Of a stretch of 64,000 bases of DNA, positions 14,960 to 23,695 are shown piece by piece (the stretch's first letter is position 1; the number at the start of each line of letters is the position of its first letter). The notes below the pieces were generated by a model. The model did no database searches and was not told the DNA's origin. It saw only the letters and a list, made by a program, of their open reading frames with translations. The translations under genes were made by a program, and so were the position numbers. This DNA is from a virus: positions 186,001 through 250,000 of the IMG/VR virus record IMGVR_UViG_3300013104_000001. One strand, 5' to 3'.

Positions 14960-15504
14960 TGATGGAGATGCAAACCGCACTGACTACGATGGACAATATG
15001 GTGCTCAACCATATCCAGGTAGTGCAGGCGGTTTGTGCTGGGTTTCCTAACCGGATTATGGTGACGCATGAAATTGATGGATTGATCAATAGTGTGTCAA
15101 GGTCTCTTGGCATGCGCGATATTGAGAAGGTCCATGCCTGTGGTGATGTGGCATACGGCTTTATGCTTCAAGTCATACAGCCTTATTCCGCGCCTTGTGC
15201 AATGCGTTATGGTTGCGCTGGGTTTTATCACAATCAGGGTTATGTGCTTTGTCAGCCAGCCAATGATCCTAACTTTATAGCTGAGTTGATTCGTGTTCGA
15301 CAGAATATGGTAACAGCACGGGTTGATCTTGATCGTCTTCATAACCTGACTGTGCAGTCTTCTGCAATCGACGCACAGATGTGTCAACTGTACGGTCAGA
15401 TGAAAGACCATTACAACGAAGAAATACAACGCCAGATCGACCACTATCAGGTAACGTTTAACCAACTAACCCAAGAGATAGACCGGCTTAGATCTGCATT
15501 ATAA
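14926..15504 (+). CDS. Small protein of tandem family, 192 aa, GTG start
   Basis: GAGGAGAAA lies eight bases before the GTG. The N-terminus (LAILDFTPVMMEMQTALTT) carries the family motif. The C-terminal 70 residues are strong coiled coil (HYNEEIQRQIDHYQVTFNQ), an addition the other members lack. It could let this member bind a partner or dimerise. The function is unknown. Confidence 0.7.
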   Translation: MGLAILDFTPVMMEMQTALTTMDNMVLNHIQVVQAVCAGFPNRIMVTHEIDGLINSVSRSLGMRDIEKVHACGDVAYGFMLQVIQPYSAPCAMRYGCAGFYHNQGYVLCQPANDPNFIAELIRVRQNMVTARVDLDRLHNLTVQSSAIDAQMCQLYGQMKDHYNEEIQRQIDHYQVTFNQLTQEIDRLRSAL

Positions 15505-15517
15505 AAGAAGGTCTAGT

Positions 15518-15820
15518 ATGATCGCGATCGACCGCAATCCTCAGTTCGATGCATTGTTCGAACAGATCAAGGGAGTTCTGAGTAGCGACGACTCCCCTGA
15601 ACCAACGTTAAAAGAAATCAATGCTGTAATCAGTGATTTGCATCACCATTACAACATGCGGTCGAATATCGTCGATATGGAACCTCTGATTTCTGAATTA
15701 CACAAGCCATTTTATGAGGCGTTTAATGACCTGCTGATTCGCTTTGATGTCAATGAGCTTGAAGTCATTAATTTTATCATCAGCGATTTGCACGGAACAT
15801 TCGTGTTAATCACTCAGTAA
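15518..15820 (+). CDS. Small acidic protein, 100 aa
   Basis: AGAAGG precedes the ATG. The sequence contains an imperfect internal repeat: EINAVISDLHHHY near residue 35 and EVINFIISDLHGTF near the C-terminus, suggesting two related helical units. No catalytic motif. It is probably co-transcribed with the upstream run. Confidence 0.6.
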   Translation: MIAIDRNPQFDALFEQIKGVLSSDDSPEPTLKEINAVISDLHHHYNMRSNIVDMEPLISELHKPFYEAFNDLLIRFDVNELEVINFIISDLHGTFVLITQ

Positions 15821-15835
15821 TGTCAGGGGCGTTAC

Positions 15836-16255
15836 ATGGCGAAGAGTTACACTGATTTAAAGAAAGGAGCGATTGTTGACTTTAACGTAGTTGCTCCTGA
15901 GATCTTAGGCGAGGGATTTACGTCGTGTAAGATCACCTCTGTACTGGATGAAGATGATGCTAACCGCTTAGGACTCGATGTCAAAGCGATGCACCAGAAC
16001 CTTTACCCGTTAGTAAAGGGGAACGGTATTCCAGATAACCCAAGCGCTTATGATTTCGTCAAGGTGACGAAGCTCAACGGTTCATCTACGATCCTTTGGG
16101 TTCCGTGGATCATTGAGTCGACAATTGCAGTAGTAGCCCGTAACAAGATCCAGGTGATCATTGAAGACGTGGGTACAACTGATATTGCGGTTGTTAAAGC
16201 GGCGTTGGAGTCCAATGGTTATCCAACGGCAGTCGTGACGTTGATTGATGGTTAA
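15836..16255 (+). CDS. Unknown protein, 139 aa
   Basis: GGGG precedes the ATG. The layout (KSYTDLKKGAIVDFNVV at the start, TILWVPWIIESTIAVVARN in the middle) looks like a small beta-barrel or beta-sandwich. The C-terminal half resembles an alpha/beta unit ending TAVVTLIDG. No known family was recognised. A terminator hairpin follows. Confidence 0.65.
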   Translation: MAKSYTDLKKGAIVDFNVVAPEILGEGFTSCKITSVLDEDDANRLGLDVKAMHQNLYPLVKGNGIPDNPSAYDFVKVTKLNGSSTILWVPWIIESTIAVVARNKIQVIIEDVGTTDIAVVKAALESNGYPTAVVTLIDG

Positions 16256-16261
16256 CTGATG

Positions 16262-16286
16262 GCCTGCGGAAACGCAGGCTGTTATG
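16262..16286 (+). terminator. Hairpin with GAAA loop followed by GTTATG
   Basis: GCCTGCG-GAAA-CGCAGGC (16262-16279) is a perfect 7-bp stem with a GNRA-type loop, followed by GTTATG (16281-16286) and T-rich sequence. It closes the transcription unit that starts at 11390. Confidence 0.8.
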
Positions 16287-16368
16287 TCCCTCTTTATTTT
16301 TTTTTATTATTTCCTTACATGAGCAATCTAATCTTCTAGAAGAGTGAATTGCACAAAGGATAACATCG

Positions 16369-18480
16369 ATGGATTTATTCATTAATAGTCCGAGTGAGTA
16401 TAAACGCGATTATCGCATTTATCATCACTACGTAGAAGGTAAGGCATTAGCCTTAACCAAGATTACCGGACGTGATATCGAGGAAACCCGCGAATACGTC
16501 ACGCGTGTCACCAGTGAAGGTGGGAAGTACGAGTTAAAAGATCCACGTGTAAAGATATTGGTCCGTGGTAAGAACGGTGACCGTGAACTTAAATACACCA
16601 CGTTCAATAAGTTCTTAAAAGCGGTAGAAGATCGTAAAGCTATTCTCAGTCCGTCACTGACTGCATATCTGCATCCTAGCGAGAAAGTATCACAGTACTC
16701 AGTATCAACCGATAAGAACATCAAAGCACGTAAAGTCATTAAGAAAGAGATGTTCGTTGCCGAGCAGATGGGCGACAAGGTTACTGAGAACATTAAGAAC
16801 ATTATGCAGACGGGGCGTAAGCTCACTAACAACGGAATGTCAGGGGGATTCTGTACTGCCTCTACACCGTTCTTCTGTCGTTCTGCACACAGCTCGCTGA
16901 CATCATGTTGTCGTAGTGCTACCAGTTCCACGAATGCCTTTAACGAGAAATTCTTGGCGGGTAACCGACATTACTACAACCCTGAGATCACGATAGAGTC
17001 CATCACCACGATTATCCGCTTCTCTGACCTGGAAGCTATCCGTAATGCCATGATCGAATTTAATCTGCAGGCACCAACTGTAGAGCAAACCATGGCGTGT
17101 ATTTACCGGAGTTCTCGTCGTTACTGGACTGATAAGTATCTGATGTCTGTCATCTATAAGCTGGTTATGGGTATGACCGATATTGAACGTGCTGCGTTCA
17201 TGTTCGTATCTGACTTGTACCACTTAAAAGAGGTCAACCCAGACTTCGTGCTCCAGTTCATTACTGACTTGGCTGAACGTAGCGAAGATCAGTTAGCTGA
17301 TGACATTAACATGGGTGATGGCGATTGCCGTATTCTTGCTACCATGAAATGTGCGGATGACATCGCACGTATCGGGACCAAGAACCTTAAAGACTCAGAA
17401 GAGTTCAAAGGCCGGTTGAAAGCCAACTACGCACTCAGCGTAAATAACATTGAGAAATACCGTAACTTCATTCGTGCTTTCTTTGTGACGAAGAACACAC
17501 CGTTAGGCATTGCCATGATGCCAAGCCATGTGCGCGAAGTGGTATTAGCCTCTGATACTGACTCCTCGATCTTTACTGAACAGATTTGGATCGACTGGAT
17601 TCAACCAGACTATAGTAAGCGCGCTCACCGTATCCAGGTGAATGCTGCAGTGACCTTCCTGATCTCTCAGCAGGTTGTGCACTTACTGGCCATTGTTTCT
17701 GGTAACATTGGTGTAGCAGATGAACACTTGTTCCGTCTGACCATGAAGAACGAATACTACTTCGAAACCTTCGTGTTGACGAACATGGGTAAACACTACT
17801 TTGCAACACAGGCTGCTCGTGAAGGGAACTTCTTCCCTAAACCTAAGCTTGAGCTCAAAGGAGTGCACCTGCGTAACTCTAACGTACCGAAAGAGATTCG
17901 AGATCGCGGTAATAAAGTGATCAACGATATCTTGGATAAATCGAATGCGAATGAGCAGTTCTCAGTGGTTGATCTATTAGAACAGATCGGTGACATTGAG
18001 CGCTTCATCATTAACTCGGTGACGAAAGGCGAAACCGTCTTCTTAACCAAGGCAACGATCAAAGATAAAGAAGCCTATGCTAAGCCACTGAGCTCGAACT
18101 ACTACCACTATTGCATGTGGCAGGAAGTCTTTGCTGAGAAGTATGGTCAGGCACCACCGTTACAGTACATTGGTTTGAAAGCAAAACTGGGGTTAGATTC
18201 ACAGACCGCGGTGAACGAATGGCTGGAAGGGTTGGAAGACAGGGCGCTGGCAGAACGTATGCGTAAGTTCTTAGATAAGTACGGTAAGAAAGGTGTGGGT
18301 CTTGTGATCATGCCTGCGGACATTATCATGAACACCGGTGTACCACCTGAGATCATTGCAGGTATTAACTTGCGTGGCTTGATTGTAGAAAACTTGTCAA
18401 TGGTTTACTCTTGTTTAGAATCGCTCGGCCTTTATTACGTAAACGATAACGCGACACGACTGGTATCTGACGAACATTAA
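16369..18480 (+). CDS. Diverged family B DNA polymerase, catalytic part, 703 aa
   Basis: AAAGGATAA precedes the ATG. Residues 395-400 (SDTDSS, after a hydrophobic strand) match motif C, which carries a metal-binding Asp pair in family B polymerases. Residues 154-185 (NNGMSGGF, then HSSLTS-CR) look like a degenerate motif B region. Between B and C lie about 235 residues, far more than the roughly 60 in T4 gp43, which implies a large insertion or a wrong assignment of motif B. No 3'-5' exonuclease motifs and no clear motif A are present, so the exonuclease and possibly the first palm segment should be encoded by another gene. phiKZ-like phages are known to have very diverged polymerases. The C-terminal 150 residues are helical, thumb-like. 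Confidence 0.65.
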   Translation: MDLFINSPSEYKRDYRIYHHYVEGKALALTKITGRDIEETREYVTRVTSEGGKYELKDPRVKILVRGKNGDRELKYTTFNKFLKAVEDRKAILSPSLTAYLHPSEKVSQYSVSTDKNIKARKVIKKEMFVAEQMGDKVTENIKNIMQTGRKLTNNGMSGGFCTASTPFFCRSAHSSLTSCCRSATSSTNAFNEKFLAGNRHYYNPEITIESITTIIRFSDLEAIRNAMIEFNLQAPTVEQTMACIYRSSRRYWTDKYLMSVIYKLVMGMTDIERAAFMFVSDLYHLKEVNPDFVLQFITDLAERSEDQLADDINMGDGDCRILATMKCADDIARIGTKNLKDSEEFKGRLKANYALSVNNIEKYRNFIRAFFVTKNTPLGIAMMPSHVREVVLASDTDSSIFTEQIWIDWIQPDYSKRAHRIQVNAAVTFLISQQVVHLLAIVSGNIGVADEHLFRLTMKNEYYFETFVLTNMGKHYFATQAAREGNFFPKPKLELKGVHLRNSNVPKEIRDRGNKVINDILDKSNANEQFSVVDLLEQIGDIERFIINSVTKGETVFLTKATIKDKEAYAKPLSSNYYHYCMWQEVFAEKYGQAPPLQYIGLKAKLGLDSQTAVNEWLEGLEDRALAERMRKFLDKYGKKGVGLVIMPADIIMNTGVPPEIIAGINLRGLIVENLSMVYSCLESLGLYYVNDNATRLVSDEH

Positions 18481-18499
18481 TCTACGTCGGCATAGAGGC

Positions 18500-18526
18500 C
18501 TCCTGGTGGGTAATCCCCACCAGGAG
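18500..18526. terminator. Hairpin between convergent genes
   Basis: CTCCTGGTGGG (18500-18510) pairs with CCCACCAGGAG (18516-18526) around a 5-base loop. It lies between the polymerase gene and the reverse gene ending at 18533 and has T-rich sequence downstream (18534-18541), so it can serve both strands. Confidence 0.75.
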
Positions 18527-18532
18527 TGCCTA

Positions 18533-19663
18533 CTATTTTTTATCTATGACCTTTATGGAGTCCTGGATGTGATCGATTTCATACGAGACCGTTGTTTTTA
18601 CCTTAGGTGTTAAACCCGTCAGGTAAAAGGTATTGTCTGATTTAATCCGACGTAGGGTTGCAATGACATCATTTAATGCCTCGCCATTCTTACGCTTCTT
18701 AAAGGACGCTTCGTGCTCACACAGAAAGTCGATTACCCAGAGCCTAGCAATATACCAGGCCCAACGGTTCTGACGCACCTCAATATCAATGGGGAGTCGT
18801 ATTGCTTCGTAGCCACTGCGCCACACGGTAGGTAGATGAAGCAGCACTGCATCCCAGAACCGCTCTTGACGTTTGAGTTCAACCACCGTCTTGACAATCA
18901 CCTGATCCAGTAACGCAACCTCATCGGTTAACCAGAAGACTTGACGTACGTCACGGGTTTCACGCAGGTCATTTACATAGCGACCCATGAAACGATTGAC
19001 GATGGCAATGTCATTATGGCTTTTCAACAGATTAGGGATCGGGTACTTCGCCACAAACATGTGTGTTGGTTCTACGTATTCCTGCCCGTTACTATTCTTG
19101 TATTTGGCTTCCTCACGTAACCACATGAGATACTGTAAAGCCAATAGAGGAATGTTAATGCTCAGGACGGCAATACCATTACCACCTAAATCTGTCTTGC
19201 GTGCAAGCAGGCCATAGTAGGTGACGTTATAAGGGTGACGATGCACACGGATAGGTTCAGCATCTCGCCAGTTCTTAATCATCTCTGGATTAAACGGGGT
19301 GGAGTTCGTAATAATAATCTCGTCGACAGAATCGTCGTAGAACTGAGATCTATTAATTGCACCATAACGAGTAGAGGAGGTTAAGTTAAATTTGTTCCCA
19401 TACTGGTAATCTTTGTCACGAATCTCATCATAGTACTTTTGTACTTTATTGAGCGATAATTGTGTAAGGTCACCGCTTGGTACTGGAATCTCCTTTATGA
19501 GCTTCATGATCAAGTTGGTATTCAATATGGAACTTCCGTTTAACCGCCAGTGGTTGAGCGCCTTTTCCATATTGCGCTGTGAAATGTCGACTAGACGGTT
19601 GTGCAATGGCGTCAGCATATTACCGTAATTGGTAGTGACGTCAGAGGTAAATAGATTGAGCAT
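18533..19663 (-). CDS. Unknown protein, 376 aa
   Basis: AGAGG lies before the ATG on the reverse strand. The protein is rich in Asn, Arg, Tyr and Trp, with no recognised catalytic motif. Residues 120-200 contain short strands (VTYYGLLARKTDLGGNGIA) and a hydrophobic helix (SINIPLLALQYLMWLREE). The reverse orientation next to the nucleus and polymerase genes, and the composition, are consistent with a virion component transcribed late, which is inference. Confidence 0.75.
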   Translation of the reverse strand: MLNLFTSDVTTNYGNMLTPLHNRLVDISQRNMEKALNHWRLNGSSILNTNLIMKLIKEIPVPSGDLTQLSLNKVQKYYDEIRDKDYQYGNKFNLTSSTRYGAINRSQFYDDSVDEIIITNSTPFNPEMIKNWRDAEPIRVHRHPYNVTYYGLLARKTDLGGNGIAVLSINIPLLALQYLMWLREEAKYKNSNGQEYVEPTHMFVAKYPIPNLLKSHNDIAIVNRFMGRYVNDLRETRDVRQVFWLTDEVALLDQVIVKTVVELKRQERFWDAVLLHLPTVWRSGYEAIRLPIDIEVRQNRWAWYIARLWVIDFLCEHEASFKKRKNGEALNDVIATLRRIKSDNTFYLTGLTPKVKTTVSYEIDHIQDSIKVIDKK

Positions 19664-19805
19664 ACGACCTCTATTGACAATATGTAAAAGTGTACATGAT
19701 CTCAGTATATATTATGTAAGAGGTCACACTCTTGACTCCTTGTTCACGCAGGGAGTCGAACTGGGGGTAATACGGCCTTATCCGTAAAATCAAAAAAATC
19801 ACAGT

Positions 19806-19836
19806 TCTATATTACCGGTGTGTATAGAGTAATCTA
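19806..19836 (+). promoter_or_regulatory. Promoter of the ChmA gene, TATATTAC element
   Basis: TCTATATTAC (19806-19815) contains the exact phiKZ early-promoter core TATATTAC. It is preceded by AAAATCACAG and followed by TATAGAGTAATCTA (from about 19823). The same arrangement occurs at 29903 (AAAATCTCAG, TCTATATAAC, GATAGAGTAATCTA) and, less exactly, at 30509. The site lies about 70-80 bases before the ChmA start. Confidence 0.65.
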
Positions 19837-19886
19837 TGCTACATTAGCTAATGTAAAACTTGCAAGTTGAATAAAAGGAATGAGTT

Positions 19887-22049
19887 ATGAAGATCCCTGA
19901 AAACGATAACAAGGATCAGCAGCCGCAGCCAGGCGCTGGTCATCAGCCGAATAATGCCATGGGTGAAGCGTTTGCCGCAGCGCAGCAGCAACAGCAGCAA
20001 CAGCAGCCGCAGCAGGGTCAACCGACTCAGCCGCAGCAATCTGTTCAGCAGCCGCAGCAGCCGGCGCCTCAACAGGCACAGCAACAGGCAACACCGCAGT
20101 TCCAGCAGGCTCCACAATTTCAACAGGCACAAGGGTTCAATAACGTGAACAACGATTTCAACAACAACAACGGCCAGCCACAGCAACCTCAGATGCGTCA
20201 GTCTCGCATTTACGGCACTAACGATCGCCGTCCGCGTATCTTTGATGCGACCTCCTATGGCGAAAACTTCAAGCTGGCGCAGGAAGCCTTCAAAGAAGTG
20301 CTGGAAGGTTACGAAGATAAAGGCTACAACAAAAACTTCTTCCTGGTGCCGGTAACCGACGGTTCGCTGCACTGTAACGCCCTGGTCTATGTAAGCGCCT
20401 ATAACTTCGACGGCCGCTACAAAGCAATGGCGTACACCATGATGCTGGAAAATACCGGTAGCCCGCTGAAACCACAGCGCGGTAACGATCCGCAGACTGG
20501 CGAGCAGTTCGAAATCCCACGCATGACAGGGTCGCAGTATGACAATACATACTGGAACCGCGTTTCACAGCTGGTAGCGGCTCGTGTGGGTAACAACGCT
20601 GAAGTTCTGGATGCTGGCGCAACTGTTGTTCACTCAGAAATGAAGTGGGACGATAAGACTGCGATCAAGCAACTGCTGAACAACGCAGAAAACGCCTGCG
20701 TAACTTACGCGAATGCCCTGTCAGGCTACCGTCTGGAAAACCCGTTCAACATCGCGCTGGACATCGACCCGCAGGTTGACCGTATCACCTGTTCATTTAA
20801 CTTCAACCCGCAGCAGATGGTGACCGTTGATGGTCAGCCTATCCGTAACGACGTCGAAGTTAAACTGTCAGCTTACGCTGAAAACGCAGGCCAGGTACAG
20901 ACTACCGAAGCGATCACCACTGTCAACGGTTACGTTGAGCTGATTGCTGCAGCACCGCAGCAGATGCACTACGGTAACATGATGGGCTTCGGCGGTTACA
21001 ACCCGCAGCAGATGCTGGATATGACTCGTCGTTATTATCCGCAGTTCACCATTACCTCTACCGGTACTGGTATCTCCAACGCACAGGGTCCTGAGTTCCA
21101 GCTCCTGGCACTGTTCGGCGCGTCACTGATCGGCGAAAACAACAACTGGCATCACGCGTTCGCACCGAAGATGATTAATGGCGTTGACATCAACGACATC
21201 GGCGCAATCAACTATGAGCTCAAAATGGGCCTGGAAGATGCAAACGATCGTCCGAAGAAAATCATCACCAAAGATCACAGCTTCACCACGCAGTCGCTGC
21301 ATCAGCTGCTGTACACCGCGTGCCACGAATCAATGTCTATCGCACTGGACATCGAAGAGACCGGCATGCGTACGTGGGTGAACTCAATGCTGCTGTTGGC
21401 TGGCGGTACTCCAGGTCTGAACGCACAGGGTCTGTCTGATGGCGGCAAACAAGCGCACCAGGCAATCATCCAGGCTGCGAACAACCTGACCAACGGCGAG
21501 TTCAGCAAGTTCTTCACCGACCAGAACCAGCTGATCGCTGTACGTGATGGTACCCGTATCCAGGGTGGCTACTACGTGTCAAACGATTCCCATCAGAAGA
21601 TGGATATCCGTAACGTCGACCTGTTGGCTGTACTGAACTTCGTAGGCGAAACTGATCCGCGTCTCGTGGAAGAGTGGAAATACATCACCAGCTCTACTTC
21701 TGGTATGTCTACTCCGAAACGTGTTGCGCTGCGTCAGCAGAAACTCCAGCAGCTGCTGGGTGAGTCTTTCGTCCTGAAAGCTTACTACGAACGTGTTGTG
21801 ATCACCTGGCAGTTCATGGACGCGCTGCGTAAAGCATGTGTGGCCGCTGGTCTGGTAGTTCGTCCAGAGAACACCAACACGCAGTACAATGCGCAGTCCT
21901 ACGGCACGCCTCTGGCGCAGCAGTACGGCATGCCTACCAACACCGCGTCTACACTGCAGCAGCAGGCGTTCGCGTACGACAACCAGGGCCGTACTGTCAA
22001 CATGGCTCAGTTCCGTACCGGCGGTGCATTCGGTGTGTTCCAGGGCTAA
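19887..22049 (+). CDS. chmA: Probable chimallin ChmA, phage nucleus shell protein, 720 aa
   Basis: ChmA assembles the single-layer shell that encloses replicating DNA in nucleus-forming phages. I base the call on position (directly before the RNA polymerase beta' N-half, as phiKZ gp54 precedes gp55), on the size of the folded part (about 620 residues after the head) and on the strongest codon bias in the window (CTG, AAC, GGT), as expected for the most abundant early protein. AAAAGGAA precedes the ATG. The first 105 residues are unusually rich in Gln, Pro, Asn and Ala, with a run of eight Gln near residue 34, and are probably disordered. The C-terminus after about 650 is also Gln/Asn/Thr-rich, as expected for the flexible tails by which subunits interlock. 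No homology search was possible. Confidence 0.75.
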   Translation: MKIPENDNKDQQPQPGAGHQPNNAMGEAFAAAQQQQQQQQPQQGQPTQPQQSVQQPQQPAPQQAQQQATPQFQQAPQFQQAQGFNNVNNDFNNNNGQPQQPQMRQSRIYGTNDRRPRIFDATSYGENFKLAQEAFKEVLEGYEDKGYNKNFFLVPVTDGSLHCNALVYVSAYNFDGRYKAMAYTMMLENTGSPLKPQRGNDPQTGEQFEIPRMTGSQYDNTYWNRVSQLVAARVGNNAEVLDAGATVVHSEMKWDDKTAIKQLLNNAENACVTYANALSGYRLENPFNIALDIDPQVDRITCSFNFNPQQMVTVDGQPIRNDVEVKLSAYAENAGQVQTTEAITTVNGYVELIAAAPQQMHYGNMMGFGGYNPQQMLDMTRRYYPQFTITSTGTGISNAQGPEFQLLALFGASLIGENNNWHHAFAPKMINGVDINDIGAINYELKMGLEDANDRPKKIITKDHSFTTQSLHQLLYTACHESMSIALDIEETGMRTWVNSMLLLAGGTPGLNAQGLSDGGKQAHQAIIQAANNLTNGEFSKFFTDQNQLIAVRDGTRIQGGYYVSNDSHQKMDIRNVDLLAVLNFVGETDPRLVEEWKYITSSTSGMSTPKRVALRQQKLQQLLGESFVLKAYYERVVITWQFMDALRKACVAAGLVVRPENTNTQYNAQSYGTPLAQQYGMPTNTASTLQQQAFAYDNQGRTVNMAQFRTGGAFGVFQG

Positions 22050-22084
22050 TAGCCGCTGAGCATAACGAAGTTGTAACATGAGAG

Positions 22085-22115
22085 GGTAGGCGGGTGACCG
22101 CCTACCTTTCTTATG
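22085..22115 (+). terminator. Hairpin followed by TTATG
   Basis: GGTAGGCGG-GTGA-CCGCCTACC (22085-22106) is a perfect 9-bp stem with a GNRA-type loop; TTATG follows at 22111-22115. It separates the ChmA gene from the polymerase gene and could set ChmA apart as a separate strong transcript. Confidence 0.8.
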
Positions 22116-22154
22116 CCCATTAATTTTTTGTGCAGTGCGAAAAGGAAATTGGTG

Positions 22155-23642
22155 ATGATGCAAGAGATGCCAGCAGCACAACCTGCATTAGTGCAGGAAG
22201 GTGGACTGACTGCAACTGTGGGTAACCACGACCAAGCATTTCACATGCTATCACGACCACCTATTATTGCTAACGATTATGACTTATCGATTGAAGCTGA
22301 TCGACAGGCATTAAACAATCATCTGCGTGTGAGTTATGATACGGACATGTTTAGCGTTAAACCTAAATGTGGATGTGGTCACTTACAAGGCGGGGATAAA
22401 GTTGGCAGGGTGTGTACTAAATGCGGCACGAAAGTGACGACAGTAACTGAAGAGGATATTGAATCCCAGCTTTGGTTACGTGTACCGAACAACGTGACAG
22501 CATTTATTAATCCACAGTTGTGGTTGCTGTTCTTTGAACCGTTTGTTATTAAAGGGTTCAATCCACTGGAATGGTTTGCGGACCGTTCTTATACTCCAGC
22601 CAAGGGAGGTGCGGATTACAAGAACAAAGATATTTATAACGTCTGTGAGCGAATGAAGATAGAGCGTGGGTTGAATTCGTTAATTGCGAACTTTGATCTG
22701 ATCGTGACTACGTTATTGAACTCGCAGGTTGTACGTGAGCAGTCTACTTCGCAAGACGTATTGCGTCAGCGTAATGAACTGTATCAAAAGTACCGCCATA
22801 GTTTCTTCTGTCAACATCTACCCATGCCATCTAAACTGATGTTTGTGGTAGAAGCCAATGCAACCGGTCGATATGCTGCACCGGAAATGAAGTTAGCATT
22901 GGATGCTGCATTGACTGTGTGTTCAGCTAAGCAAGATGTGTCGACCCAACGTGATGTTCGTTTTAATGAAAGCATCGCGATCAAAGTGGTTCGTCAGATC
23001 TCTAAGTTCTATGCAACACACGACAGTGATAACTTTGCTGGTAAGTTAGGTTTACTGCGTAAGAACATTGCTGGGGCAAAACATCCGTGGACAGGTCGTT
23101 GTGTAATCACTTCGCATACCGGTGACCATGACATGGATGAAGTTATTCTACCACGTTGTTTAGCGATCCCGATGTTGAAATATCACATCATCAATAAACT
23201 GCGCCGGCGTAACTATACTCCAACACAATGTCTCAAACTGATCCAGGCGGGTATTAAACAAACTATCCCGGTGATGGATGAGGTTCTGGATGAACTCCTC
23301 GCAGAAAGCCCTACGGCATCTATAAGGGTGTATGTACAACGAAACCCAACCTTGCGTTGGTTATCGAACCGTCGTTTCCATTGTCGTACTATCAACCGTG
23401 ATCCAAACGATATCAGTATCCGTATCAGTACCTTATCCATTAAGTCGTCTAACGCCGACTTTGATGGCGATGAGCTGAACGTCATGCTGCAACTCGATAA
23501 CATCTCTGCGAACTATGCAGAAGCATTTGGTTCACACAACTGTGTACTGGATATGAACACACCACTGAAGATCTCAGCTGATGTTGGTCTGCCTGGTACA
23601 TTGATCTCGACAATGAACCGCTGGATGTACAGCCACGATTAG
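22155..23642 (+). CDS. Non-virion RNA polymerase beta' subunit, N-terminal half, 495 aa
   Basis: The active-site motif NADFDGD, which holds the catalytic Mg, lies at about residues 433-439, close to the C-terminus. CGCGH and CTKCG near residues 70-95 match the N-terminal zinc finger of bacterial beta'. The gene therefore encodes the front of beta' and stops soon after the catalytic loop, as in phiKZ gp55. The rest of beta' is at 43953-45920. I chose the ATG at 22155, which has AAGGAAA seven to eight bases upstream; an ATG at 22113 belongs to the terminator-TTATG element. The RNA polymerase transcribes late phage genes and acts with the products of 36815, 41843 and 43953. Confidence 0.9.
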   Translation: MMQEMPAAQPALVQEGGLTATVGNHDQAFHMLSRPPIIANDYDLSIEADRQALNNHLRVSYDTDMFSVKPKCGCGHLQGGDKVGRVCTKCGTKVTTVTEEDIESQLWLRVPNNVTAFINPQLWLLFFEPFVIKGFNPLEWFADRSYTPAKGGADYKNKDIYNVCERMKIERGLNSLIANFDLIVTTLLNSQVVREQSTSQDVLRQRNELYQKYRHSFFCQHLPMPSKLMFVVEANATGRYAAPEMKLALDAALTVCSAKQDVSTQRDVRFNESIAIKVVRQISKFYATHDSDNFAGKLGLLRKNIAGAKHPWTGRCVITSHTGDHDMDEVILPRCLAIPMLKYHIINKLRRRNYTPTQCLKLIQAGIKQTIPVMDEVLDELLAESPTASIRVYVQRNPTLRWLSNRRFHCRTINRDPNDISIRISTLSIKSSNADFDGDELNVMLQLDNISANYAEAFGSHNCVLDMNTPLKISADVGLPGTLISTMNRWMYSHD

Positions 23643-23650
23643 CATAATCG

Positions 23651-23676
23651 GCAGGAGGGTCGCCTCCTGCCTTATG
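23651..23676 (+). terminator. Hairpin followed by CTTATG
   Basis: GCAGGAGG-GTCG-CCTCCTGC (23651-23670) is a perfect 8-bp stem followed by CTTATG (23671-23676). It ends the beta' N-half transcript and precedes the metalloprotease-like trio. Confidence 0.8.
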
Positions 23677-23695
23677 ACCGACGAGGTATTTTTTT

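Noticed and set aside
16900-16960. Reading the Ser/Cys-rich stretch of the polymerase as a zinc finger
   Set aside because: The Cys residues are not spaced as pairs and the stretch aligns better with a degenerate motif B region.
19848-20372. Long reverse-strand open frame opposite the Gln-rich head of the shell-protein gene
   Set aside because: It is Leu/Arg repeat text that is the mirror of CAG-rich codons; the forward frame has the ribosome site, promoter and codon bias.
22113-22154. Earlier ATG for the RNA polymerase beta' N-half
   Set aside because: This ATG is the one inside the TTATG element after the hairpin and has no ribosome site; the ATG at 22155 has AAGGAAA at proper spacing.
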